Shown here in pieces: positions 8,819 through 19,780 of a stretch of DNA of 64,000 nucleotides. The notes under the pieces were generated by a model, which made no database searches, was not told where the DNA came from, and worked only from the letters and a program-made list of their open reading frames with translations. Position numbers and translations under genes: made by a program. This DNA comes from Diadema setosum (Eukaryota > Echinodermata > Echinoidea > Diadematoida > Diadematidae), in assembly GCA_033980235.1 (NCBI GenBank), contig CM067075.1, positions 8,090,608 to 8,154,607 on the forward strand, given 5' to 3'. How positions within the stretch are numbered: the first letter of the stretch is position 1; the number at the start of each line of letters is the position of its first letter.

Positions 8819-10402
8819 TTAGAGAACAAGGTCACTGGAGGGAACGGTATCTTCTCTAATACCAAGGTCACTGATGGGATCGACGTAGAAATAATCGACA
8901 GAGTCGTCACTAAGGGAGCGTTCCTCATCGCCGTGGCCAATGTCATTGGTAACTGACTTTTTATGTGACTCATGCACCAGAATACTGGTGCCTGCTTGCA
9001 GCTTGGAAGCGTGCATGCTATCCTGTTCTTTGCTTGAGGATTTCCGACTTCGTCTGTGGGGATGGCAATATCGCAGGTAATATGACTCTCGGCATCGTTG
9101 TCGTGTCATGGCACAGATCGCCACAGCAATGACTAATAGGCCTAGGTCTACACATACTGAGAGTGAGATATAAAGCACACATGATTTCAAATCGCCTGTA
9201 CTCCCTTTTGAAAGGACGGACTTGCTAGTAATTGTCATCAGTGCTTGCCTCGTTTCTTTTTCTTCTCCGAGCGTCGTCGCATTGCTTGTTGCAGGGGATG
9301 TTCCCGATGGATGAGCGAATAAAGGAACACTGCCAACATTTGTCGACCTTGACCGTTCCCGCGATGAACCCGGTGTAGATGACTCAACAGATGTGAACTG
9401 GATGGGCCGTTTTGAATCCATCGTTTTCCGAGATAATTTTGCAGTAGTCACATCAGTTAATATAAATTTTGACGTTGTTGAAGGAGACTCGGTTGTATTT
9501 GAGCCAATATCGACACCTGACGTCAATGATGTTTCATTCATAGGTCCAGTAGAAGTGGATACAGTTGGTATATACAGTGGAGATTCGGTTCTTGTAACCA
9601 CTGCTTCATAGGAGCGTGTCGTTACCGCATTTTTCTTTGTTTTAGATTTATTGATCAACGGCGTTGAGTGCTGAGGAGGCTTTACACTCACAGAGGGTGC
9701 AGTAATTTGGTTAATATTACAACGAACAAATGACGTACTATTTGATGCTTGGAATTCTACATCAGCGTCCCCATTTGTCTCAGACATATCTATCTGAAAC
9801 AGAAGCCTCTCATTGTCTATGTATCCTGTCGTGTTCTTGCCACCGACTCGAACAACCACTTTTGTTTCCCCGGTGGGTTGTTGCCAGCCTTCAAGTACAC
9901 AAAAGATGATTTGAAACATTTGCCCGGAGTTTTCACTAGCTGGTAGGCAATCGCATGCAATTATTTGGACATAGTACTGTTGTAGAATCTGAAATTCCAC
10001 TGTTGCGCCGTTATACCGAAGCACTTGGCATGTATACCACCCGTAGTCAGCTCTGTTTGTATTGACGATGTGAAGCTCAAAAGAACTCAAATCTTCTAAA
10101 TAATGCTTCCGATAGGCATATGAAATCCGGGGGTCATTAATTTTGTTACGAGCTATGCCAAGCTGTGGATTTAAAAGTACTAATGTAGTTGATGCGTTGT
10201 CATGATGTCTTATCCAATAAGTAAGTTGGTACCAGTTGTTTGGAAACAAACACAAGAGAGTCATATTTGCTCCAACCCCATAGTCTTGTGGAATGGAAAC
10301 TTGTTGGTTGTCCACAGAGGGCATGGTAGTCATCAATATGAAAATAATTCGAAGCCATCGACCCCTGAGAAAATTTGAAATCCACTTACGAGAAGACGGC
10401 AT
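8819..10402 (-). CDS. Ig-domain transmembrane receptor, copy 2
   Basis: The frame is intact, with 527 residues from the ATG at 10402; a TTG six codons upstream replaces the ATG used in copies 5 to 7. Numbered from that TTG, a hydrophobic leader covers about 20-36. A V-like Ig domain follows with Cys57, Trp69 and the D-Y-G-W-Y-T-C motif ending at Cys131. A second Ig-like domain runs about 154-240 with Cys174, Trp179 and Cys234. The stalk (240-412) is rich in Ser and Thr and has several N-glycosylation sites. The membrane span is about 414-437, and a tail of about 95 residues is basic first, then acidic, with YVDP at 512-515. There is no intron within this frame. The TAA is followed by remnants of the longer tail kept in copy 6. 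The design fits an innate immune receptor, but that role is inferred. Confidence 0.88.
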   Translation of the reverse strand: MPSSRKWISNFLRGRWLRIIFILMTTMPSVDNQQVSIPQDYGVGANMTLLCLFPNNWYQLTYWIRHHDNASTTLVLLNPQLGIARNKINDPRISYAYRKHYLEDLSSFELHIVNTNRADYGWYTCQVLRYNGATVEFQILQQYYVQIIACDCLPASENSGQMFQIIFCVLEGWQQPTGETKVVVRVGGKNTTGYIDNERLLFQIDMSETNGDADVEFQASNSTSFVRCNINQITAPSVSVKPPQHSTPLINKSKTKKNAVTTRSYEAVVTRTESPLYIPTVSTSTGPMNETSLTSGVDIGSNTTESPSTTSKFILTDVTTAKLSRKTMDSKRPIQFTSVESSTPGSSRERSRSTNVGSVPLFAHPSGTSPATSNATTLGEEKETRQALMTITSKSVLSKGSTGDLKSCVLYISLSVCVDLGLLVIAVAICAMTRQRCRESYYLRYCHPHRRSRKSSSKEQDSMHASKLQAGTSILVHESHKKSVTNDIGHGDEERSLSDDSVDYFYVDPISDLGIREDTVPSSDLVL

Positions 10403-10431
10403 GGTAACCCAAGACTCCAAGTCACGAGCCT

Positions 10432-10794
10432 CTGTCGAAGGAAGTCAAAGATGGTTTATACATTCATTGGTCAGGAATTGATTACAGAATGAATCCAGGC
10501 AATTTGCGAGTTTACCATCAGTGCAAAGGATAAGCGATAAAGGATAAAGATAAAAAGGACGCACCTTCACAACTATTCAGTGCATCAAGTTACGTCAGTC
10601 CTCTTCACAATTATTACTGCGACCAACTGCAACTGTTGGACAATTCGTCATTTAGCCAGACAGTTCAACAGGTTTGACCTTAGTGGTGACCGTCATCTTC
10701 CTAGTTAAGTGTAGTTAGCTACTGCTGTGTCTTTTGCCAGGCGTCCAAGATGGACTGAAATATGAAGCACACCTTGACAATTGTTATGGTGTAC
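10432..10794 (-). other. Predicted 5' leader intron, copy 2
   Basis: Same donor (AAG then GTAC) and acceptor (GACAG) as copy 1, 363 bp long, ending shortly before the ATG at 10402. Confidence 0.5.
10529..10553 (+). promoter_or_regulatory. Cluster of four GATAA motifs, copy 2
   Basis: Identical to the cluster in copy 1 and in the same place relative to the gene. Confidence 0.35.
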
Positions 10795-13326
10795 CTTGAA
10801 GACTTCCTGATATGAAAACCAAAATTGATCTCTGAACATGCAATCGTGCTGTGGCACCTTTGGAGTACTAGTAAATTGAGGAAGTGAGCCAAGGTAATAA
10901 ATTTGTCATACTCATGCAATCGAAAGTATGGCAAAGATCGTGTGATTTATTGACGATAATTATCATCTGTCACATTCATTGAAACGAAGCTCTTGATGAA
11001 AAGAGGCATTTTGAAAACGCCATTACATCTCGAATAGTTCCAATCCAGATATAGGAAAAATATTTTAATCATAAATCTGAAGATCTGGAAAGTTTTATGA
11101 TATTCTGTTTATACGAATCTCACCATGAGTTGGCCTGTGAAGCTTTGTGATAATAGCATTATTATGGAATAAAAAAAAAATGGTGGAACGCACCAATTGA
11201 GATGTGACGTTATAATCACTTTATTTATCATAACCGTCGACAGACTTGCCTTAGAAGTTAAAAAAAACTTAAAGTGAGAAGTTTACATTTCTTTCACTCT
11301 TTCACGTCAACATTGAGAAGGTTATGAAATCTTTGAAATCAGATAGTTTAGCGTCTCACTCTCCAACACATAGTAAATAAATATGCTCAATCAGGTAATC
11401 GCCGGACAAAAATATCATTGCTTGCCAGTACTTTCATGTTTACAAATACCTTACTGTATGACTGTTGCTGTACCGGCAATTAGAATAAGTTTAATATAGC
11501 TATGAATAAAGTCATTTAATGTGTATTTACTTGAAGGTATGACCAATGACATTATTTCTTGTAGATCTCTTTTTTGTCCGATTTGTATTTCCAAACTTTG
11601 CCATGCTGTTTAGTTTTTACTATTTTCTTTCACATCAGGCCTTCAAGTTCAAGAAAACTTTACAATACATTTTTTTCTTTTTCTCATTTTGCAGTGGTGG
11701 TCTAGCTTTTTTCTTTGCATAAAAGTCACCATTGTATTTTCGTTTAAGAGTAAAGCATCTGAGTTCCTGTCGTACTTGTGTTTGTTTGTTTCTGTTTTTT
11801 AAATCTTCTTTGACTACACATGTTAAGAGCACTATCATGTATGGCTTCTTACACTTTGAAGAAAAGATTTGCTTCTTTTTTTAATTTAATTTCTTTGTTT
11901 CTCATAAATGAATGTAGCATTTCTTCCTGCGTCACATGTTCCTATACATAGCCAATTAAAATCTCTGCCCTCAATTTTCATTGACAAGGAACTAGAACAC
12001 GTAGAGGGGTATCACTAATCTCTACAAAGATCAGAGGGGGTAGGGCTTACTAATCCTATAAAGAAAAGAAACGTATCGCTCTTGAAGTGGTGTAGTAAGA
12101 ATTTTGTATTTTTTGTAGTTGAATTTTCGTTACTGACTGATGGCATACATGTAGAAACTTTACGCTTACAATTTACTTTAGGAACGGTGATATTCGTTTT
12201 CCAATAGTTCGTTTGTATAATCCGAAAATGAGTAGAGATGAGTGCGGAACAACATTCGGAATTACGAACCTTTTCGAATTACGAACGTTTTCATGTTAAC
12301 GAATCGATTATAATTGTGTTAAAAAAAATATATATATACATATATAGATACCTTTTTTAGAGAGAGAAAGAGACAGACAGACCGAAAAACAGACTGACAG
12401 ACAGAAAGAGAGAGAGAGGGGGAGGGGGAGAAGTATGATATATATACATTTATTACGTTTCATAGTATTCTTCTTATTATCAACATTTATAAAGGTAAAG
12501 ACGCTTTTAACGTCTTACGATAACCACATTAAAATAGCAGCATCCCGTGACCACACGCACGCACACACACACACACACTCACACACACATGCACATGTAC
12601 ACTCTCAGATAATTACAGACATACACTCTTTTGGCAAAAACAAAATACACTTGAAACTGTACAAAAAACAACAATAAAAATAAAGCTTCACTTACAAGCC
12701 CACCAACATGACCAAAGCTAAAGAATTCGAGAGTTCTTATCAGCCCTCCCCTCCAAATTCCTGTTATATTGATGGTAATGACAATGATGAATTCTAGTTA
12801 ATATAATCTAGTTTCCTGCAACTTCACTCCGGTGTTTGGATTATTAGTAAGGAACTTATTATTGATCTTTGAGCGAGTAAGGCACAACAACCTTCATATC
12901 ATCATGGGCTGTATAAAAACAATGCATTTATTAAGTATACAATCAAGTAAGATTTGACCACAGACCGTTACTACATTTTACGGTGTCACTTTATCTATTG
13001 TACAAAAATTCACGACACACAGGGAGACCCAGTTTCAGTTTTCAGAGGCAAAAATCACACGAAAATGCGATAATGTTTCATAAACACATCAAACGTTACG
13101 ACATACAAATATTTCATATATAGGTACTTGTAAAACTGAGTTTGAACGATTTGAGTTGACACAGATCAATAATTTTCAAAGTATATTGTAAGGACTCCAA
13201 GCAATGGATACAAACTGTGAGGAAAACGGGTGATGAAAAGTGTGGAGAAGGTGAAGCTGATCAAACTTGAGCACGAGCAGTTAATTGGTAGATGGGAAAT
13301 TTGTAGGTAGATATAGAAAGATGTAA

Positions 13327-13357
<31 letters not shown>

Positions 13358-13677
13358 AAGAGGAGGGAGATATAGAAACTTAATGACTTGTTTTGACATT
13401 GTAACTTGTGTAAAAATGTACACTTAATGTATAAACTACTTATTTACTACACGAATGGAAAATGACGCTAAGATAACTTCACTATAGTGGCATAATGATA
13501 GATTTCTTAGTCATGGCATCGTTGTTCAATGCTATTTTATGAAACATTTCAAAATTGAAATTTGTCACCAGCATATTTGTATTGATCTCGATCTTCACCT
13601 CTGTTTAGTGAAAGAAACTAAATAAACTGAAGTAATTGTTATGTACAGCTGTAATTGAATTCAAACTTTTTCTGAGC

Positions 13678-14408
13678 AAGAAATGAACTCCCACTATCGT
13701 ACGATCCGTCAAGAACTTCACGATTGGACATTCGTTACTGATCGTGGAAGTTTTGTTGAACTCGTCTGAAATTTCACGTTTGGATACGAAGTTATGCGAG
13801 TCAATACGTGTTGGTTCCCTTGGATGCGTTATGGTCACGATTGGTCTATTTCAAGCAATACGATCTGTCACGGCCTGGTCTCCCGTTCAACAACGATCCT
13901 ATATATTGTCCCGATTGAGTCCACGATTGGGTCCGACCAAACATTACGATCATTACGATCGGGATACCCGATCTGATGCGTGTATCTACGTTCTGATACA
14001 TTCAAATACGAACACTGCGAACCAATGCGGGCTATTGAGATAAGATACATTATACCCCGTTCCCACTGCCGATCAGATCAACTCGTTCAAGCGAGATCAA
14101 TCCCGATAACCTATTTTTACCAGAGCAATCCCGACCAAATGATCGATCGTCCTTCAACACGATCCCTTCCCGACCGCTTTTCGATCTTTTACGATCCACA
14201 CCCGACCATTCTCGACATCTCCAGAATCTCTCCTCGACAACCACACAGATCTCTACTCGAACATCCCGATCTACACACAATCAATACACGATCACTTCAC
14301 GGTCAATAGTCGATTTCTACTAGACTTCTTAGACCAGGTCGACATGACTCGATCTGTGTAAGATCTTGCATCGAATGGGTCGGCAGGTTCGTACACTGAT
14401 CGAGTGAT
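13678..14408. repeat. CGATC/CGACC-rich island, unit 2
   Basis: Near-identical copy of the island in unit 1. Confidence 0.55.
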
Positions 14409-15154
14409 AGAAGAATTGTTTACAGTTATTCGTTTGGTTATATGAGACAACTCAGTACACTGTAGTTATGCTTGTATACGACATGGCCCAAAAGAGTGCT
14501 ATAAAACTGACTCTTAATTGCAAAAGCATGAATGAACGAATGAAAGTATTATCTTTAGTAGTTGATAGACGAACACCTATTTTGAAACCACAATCATCAA
14601 TTCTCGTGCAGGCATTTCGATTCTACAGTAATTTTTCCTGAAAACTTGTGATTTGCATTTTTGATATTTTTGCGACCCTAGCCATTCTTGACAGAGGGAC
14701 AACTTTGACAACTTTGCAAGATAAAGTTTCCGACAAAAATTGCTGCGCTGGTCTATAAATCGATGACAAAGACTGATCACTATTGTTTGTGAGCCACTCA
14801 AAAAGGTACAAAAATGCATTCAGTTGTATTCATTCATTTTATCCGTTTTCAGTAGCTATATTGGATGCATTCGTTATCAGCTTTATGGCTTCACTATTGC
14901 TCGGTCAAGTAGGATATCAGTGCCAAAAGTTACAGATTTTGTAAGTCACAAATTTTCAGGGAGATCAAGGCGAAGGTTGATTATCATTGTGTCAATAAAG
15001 TGTTCTCTCTATTAGATAATGCAACGATTTCATTCAGTCGCTCATATCTTTTTCTATAAGAGACAGTTTTGTAGCACTCTGTCTGCCGGGACACCATGTA
15101 TGATATAATAGGCTCGTTCACATGCATTCAATATTTGCAGTATATATAAGAACA

Positions 15155-15738
15155 CCTCCCGGGGTCTCAGCTTCGAATCCCAATGGAATCCCATTTTCTT
15201 TGCTCATTTTTCCACTAAAATATATACAGTATTCCTTCCGATCAGTTTATTCTGTCTTTATTTGTTACATACTCAAAAAGCTGCATCGCTTCTGTGATCT
15301 CTCGCATTTATCTCAAAGTTAAATTATCCTTCGGGTTTATGCCAGGTTTAAGCATGCACGTGTGTGTCACACACAAACACACTGCTATACCTTCTGACCA
15401 TATGAGCATTGGGAATTAAGGTTTTTTTTTTTTTTTTTTTTTTTTTTGACGAACACTGAACTAGGGCTTTCTATAGATCAGTCGGTAGAGCACCGGGCTA
15501 GCAATCCCGAGGTCTCGGGTTCGAATCCCGATGGAATTCCATTATCTTTGCTAATTTTTCCACTAATGATTTATATTCTTTCTGGTCAGTTTATTCTGTC
15601 TTTATTTGTTACATACGCAAAAAGCTGCATCGCTTCGGTGATCCCTCGCATTTATCCCAAAGTTGAATTATCCTTCGGGTTTCTGCCAGATTTAAGCGTA
15701 TGTGTCACACACAAGCACACTGCTATACCTTCTGATTA
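15155..15738 (+). repeat. Two tandem tRNA-derived SINE copies, unit 2
   Basis: Left copy 15155-15399, right copy 15467-15738 with the tRNA-like head at 15467-15538. Same structure as unit 1, with a poly-T run between the copies. Confidence 0.75.
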
Positions 15739-16209
15739 GGTTCTGTATATGCCTAAAGACGAGCACAATACGGAGGGTTTGTTGACACCTTCGAGGGAAG
15801 AAAAAATCGACTATATTGAAACTGATACATCAACATTTTATTCGTCTCGTTTGTTGTGTATTGCTGTCTCGTTGGTCTACTTTTGCGGGACTATGTGAGA
15901 TCATGGTATGTCAGTTTGTCTTAAATTGATGATTTGTTATTATGTGGTTGATGTTGGGGCGTTGTCATCATGCAGTATCATCGAGAAATATGATTAAATT
16001 GTTGTTGTGTTGCTGATTGGACATTACAATTTGAAATTTATTGAGATAAAAAAACAAAGAATAGCATGAGCAGAACAATGTAGAACCTGTAAACAATCAA
16101 AAGTACACTATATGCAAGCCTCCAATGGTTGTGTTGGCCCTTTCCTTTCTTAAAAAAAAAAGTCTACTCCATTTTCCTCGTTAAATTGATTGCACGAGGT
16201 AGGAACTTG

Positions 16210-16485
16210 ATCGCCTAAAAATGAAATTGAATGCTCCAAACAAGCTCATTGAGACTATCACATGACTATCGCATGAATTTGAATGCACGAGTCTCACATT
16301 TTGAAATTGAATGCCCAATCGTGAATTTGATTTCACGAAAACGAAATAGAGTGCCCATAAATGAAATTGATCGCTCTCGGATTCTGAATTTGAATGCCCG
16401 AATATTTTCGCGTGCGTGCGCTGTGTGAATTTGAATGCACATTAATGAATTTGAATGACAAAAGTATGAAATTGACTGGGAAAAC
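16210..16485 (+). repeat. Degenerate array of GAATTTGAATGC words, unit 2
   Basis: Near-identical to the array of unit 1, followed by a TAA microsatellite. Confidence 0.55.
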
Positions 16486-16486
16486 C

Positions 16487-16524
<38 letters not shown>

Positions 16525-17277
16525 TAACAATAACAGTGGCCTCTTATAATTAGCTGAAGTCCATCGAGAATGTACGTAAAACTATACATGATTCTGTGAG
16601 ATGAAACATTTATAAATTACAGCAACCGCATTCATGTTGACAATTCTGATGATCACAGTAATATCAAAGCTGCAAAATATCAATTTCACAATATAGATTG
16701 CGTTAAGCTGAAGGTAACATTGTACAGGTGCAATTTCTTATCATAGAATCTCTGCATTATCGTCGAACTTGATACAATCGCCATCATCATTTATCATCGT
16801 GGGCTATACGTGATATAGATTTTATACGTAATTCAGACATAACAAAAAAAAATTGACAATCATTTTGGTGATACAATATGCACATAAAATGAGAAACAAA
16901 ACTACTAAATATCACACATCATATCTAAAGCTGTAACGCATTTATGTACACTATTATGATATATTCTATATTGTACACGTATATAATCTATACAAAAGCA
17001 CTTTAACATTTTTATTGTAGATTATACAGAGAAAGAGACATCAAACATTCTTACACCTGATTATATTTAGTAAAATCCTCCAACAGTAATTGAGCACGAA
17101 CCATGCCTTTTTAATAGAAGTAAAAATGGTAGTAGATATTGAGTGCCTTTTGCGTCGACAATTTCAGATTTTTGGATGTTCTTCCACAAGCATTTGAAAT
17201 GAGATTATTATGGCTCCATGCTGTCTATAAAGAATAGGAGTATAACAAATTAGATAATTCAGGAAAAACGTAAAGCA

Positions 17278-17436
17278 GGGCCCTGCTTCATAAAGATGTA
17301 CGTAAAGTTACAAACGACTTACGAACGACTGGTTAGCAGTGAGTTCTGATGCGCTATAATTATCAGAATTTCAATAATTCAGCACAAGAACTGATCACCA
17401 GTTAGTAACTTTAAGAACAGCTTTATGAAACACCCC
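17278..17436 (+). mobile_element. Short inverted-repeat element (MITE), unit 2
   Basis: Same element as in unit 1, with the same ends and position. Confidence 0.7.
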
Positions 17437-17804
17437 AAGGTAATACTCATGGAAAGGCATTGCTTACAAAACAGATTGCAAAATGTACATTCTTAACATT
17501 TACATACGTATTTATACCTCGAGGCTTATAGTCTCCTCTTAAAAACTATGCGTTTCCTATCTCAAAATTGAATATATCTGTCTAAAAAGTTTAAACTGCA
17601 GCAGAATAAATTTTCGTAGAAATACAACGGGATGGATATAGTCTTATAGGTTGCTACTTCTCAATGTCCTTTCTGTTGATAGCAATGCAAATTGATGTTC
17701 GACGGTCTACCTCCAACCGCGTTACGTACTTAGCACTTAGCTAAAAGTAATTGCATGAAACTCGAACAACGAATTTTTGCCCGCCCAGGATTACCTGCAA
17801 AAGA

Positions 17805-19388
17805 TTAGAGAACAAGGTCACTGGAGGGAACGGTATCTTCTCTAATACCAAGGTCACTGATGGGATCGACGTAGAAATAATCGACAGAGTCGTCACTAAG
17901 GGAGCGTTCCTCATCGCCGTGGCCAATGTCATTGGTAACTGACTTTTTATGTGACTCATGCACCAGAATACTGGTGCCTGCTTGCAGCTTGGAAGCGTGC
18001 ATGCTATCCTGTTCTTTGCTTGAGGATTTCCGACTTCGTCTGTGGGGATGGCAATATCGCAGGTAATATGACTCTCGGCATCGTTGTCGTGTCATGGCAC
18101 AGATCGCCACAGCAATGACTAATAGGCCTAGGTCTACACATACTGAGAGTGAGATATAAAGCACACATGATTTCAAATCGCCTGTACTCCCTTTTGAAAG
18201 GACGGACTTGCTAGTAATTGTCATCAGTGCTTGCCTCGTTTCTTTTTCTTCTCCGAGCGTCGTCGCATTGCTTGTTGCAGGGGATGTTCCCGATGGATGA
18301 GCGAATAAAGGAACACTGCCAACATTTGTCGACCTTGACCGTTCCCGCGATGAACCCGGTGTAGATGACTCAACAGATGTGAACTGGATGGGCCGTTTTG
18401 AATCCATCGTTTTCCGAGATAATTTTGCAGTAGTCACATCAGTTAATATAAACTTTGACGTTGTTGAAGGAGACTCGGTTGTATTTGAGCCAATATCGAC
18501 ACCTGACGTCAATGATGTTTCATTCATAGGTCCAGTAGAAGTGGATACAGTTGGTATATACAGTGGAGATTCGGTTCTTGTAACCACTGCTTCATAGGAG
18601 CGTGTCGTTACCGCATTTTTCTTTGTTTTAGATTTATTGATCAACGGCGTTGAGTGCTGAGGAGGCTTTACACTCACAGAGGGTGCAGTAATTTGGTTAA
18701 TATTACAACGAACAAATGACGTACTATTTGATGCTTGGAATTCTACATCAGCGTCCCCATTTGTCTCAGACATATCTATCTGAAACAGAAGCCTCGCATT
18801 GTCTATGTATCCTGTCGTGTTCTTGCCACCGACTCGAACAACCACTTTTGTTTCCCCGGTGGGTTGTTGCCAGCCTTCAAGTACACAAAAGATGATTTGA
18901 AACATTTGCCCGGAGTTTTCACTAGCTGGTAGGCAATCGCATGCAATTATTTGGACATAGTACTGTTGTAGAATCTGAAATTCCACTGTTGCGCCGTTAT
19001 ACCGAAGCACTTGGCATGTATACCACCCGTAGTCAGCTCTGTTTGTATTGACGATGTGAAGCTCAAAAGAACTCAAATCTTCTAAATAATGCTTCCGATA
19101 GGCATATGAAATCCGGGGGTCATTAATTTTGTTACGAGCTATGCCAAGCTGTGGATTTAAAAGTACTAATGTAGTTGATGCGTTGTCATGATGTCTTATC
19201 CAATAAGTAAGTTGGTACCAGTTGTTTGGAAACAAACACAAGAGAGTCATATTTGCTCCAACCCCATAGTCTTGTGGAATGGAAACTTGTTGGTTGTCCG
19301 CAGAGGGCATGGTAGTCATCAATATGAAAATAATTCGAAGCCATCGACCCCTGAGAAAATTTGAAATCCACTTACGAGAAGACGGCAT
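17805..19388 (-). CDS. Ig-domain transmembrane receptor, copy 3
   Basis: Open frame of 527 residues from the ATG at 19388, nearly identical to copy 2. Two amino-acid differences are visible: Val to Ala just after the leader and Glu to Ala in the second Ig-like domain. All domains seen in copy 2 are present: leader, V-like Ig with paired Cys and D-Y-G-W-Y-T-C, second Ig-like domain, Ser/Thr stalk, single membrane span and acidic tail with YVDP. The TTG six codons upstream replaces the ancestral ATG. The extreme similarity to copy 2 includes the noncoding flanks, so the two are recent duplicates or have been homogenised. Confidence 0.88.
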   Translation of the reverse strand: MPSSRKWISNFLRGRWLRIIFILMTTMPSADNQQVSIPQDYGVGANMTLLCLFPNNWYQLTYWIRHHDNASTTLVLLNPQLGIARNKINDPRISYAYRKHYLEDLSSFELHIVNTNRADYGWYTCQVLRYNGATVEFQILQQYYVQIIACDCLPASENSGQMFQIIFCVLEGWQQPTGETKVVVRVGGKNTTGYIDNARLLFQIDMSETNGDADVEFQASNSTSFVRCNINQITAPSVSVKPPQHSTPLINKSKTKKNAVTTRSYEAVVTRTESPLYIPTVSTSTGPMNETSLTSGVDIGSNTTESPSTTSKFILTDVTTAKLSRKTMDSKRPIQFTSVESSTPGSSRERSRSTNVGSVPLFAHPSGTSPATSNATTLGEEKETRQALMTITSKSVLSKGSTGDLKSCVLYISLSVCVDLGLLVIAVAICAMTRQRCRESYYLRYCHPHRRSRKSSSKEQDSMHASKLQAGTSILVHESHKKSVTNDIGHGDEERSLSDDSVDYFYVDPISDLGIREDTVPSSDLVL

Positions 19389-19417
19389 GGTAACCCAAGA
19401 CTCCAAGTCACGAGCCT

Positions 19418-19780
19418 CTGTCGAAGGAAGTCAAAGATGGTTTATACATTCATTGGTCAGGAATTGATTACAGAATGAATCCAGGCAATTTGCGAGTTTA
19501 CCATCAGTGCAAAGGATAAGCGATAAAGGATAAAGATAAAAAGGACGCACCTTCACAACTATTCAGTGCATCAAGTTACGTCAGTCCTCTTCACAATTAT
19601 TACTGCGACCAACTGCAACTGTTGGACAATTCGTCATTTAGCCAGACAGTTCAACAGGTTTGACCTTAGTGGTGACCGTCATCTTCCTAGTTAAGTGTAG
19701 TTAGCTACTGCTGTGTCTTTTGCCAGGCGTCCAAGATGGACTGAAATATGAAGCACACCTTGACAATTGTTATGGTGTAC
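19418..19780 (-). other. Predicted 5' leader intron, copy 3
   Basis: Same donor and acceptor as copies 1 and 2 and the same length of 363 bp. Confidence 0.5.
19515..19539 (+). promoter_or_regulatory. Cluster of four GATAA motifs, copy 3
   Basis: Identical to the cluster in copies 1 and 2. Confidence 0.35.

Larger units (their letters stand above)
8819..17804 (-). repeat. Tandem unit 2 of the receptor array (8986 bp)
   Basis: Complete unit from the stop codon of gene 2 to the stop codon of gene 3. It has the same order as unit 1: receptor gene, leader intron, microsatellites, CGATC-rich island, SINE pair, GAATTTGAATGC array, TAA microsatellite and MITE. It is almost identical to unit 3 along its whole length. 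That means either very recent duplication, ongoing homogenisation, or haplotype duplication in an assembly. Confidence 0.9.
10796..17804. other. Spacer of unit 2
   Basis: Same content as the spacer of unit 1 and no gene: microsatellites (12350-12600 and 13327-13368), then the CGATC island, SINE pair, short-word array, TAA microsatellite, MITE and the decayed tail remnant of gene 3 (17626-17804). Confidence 0.6.
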
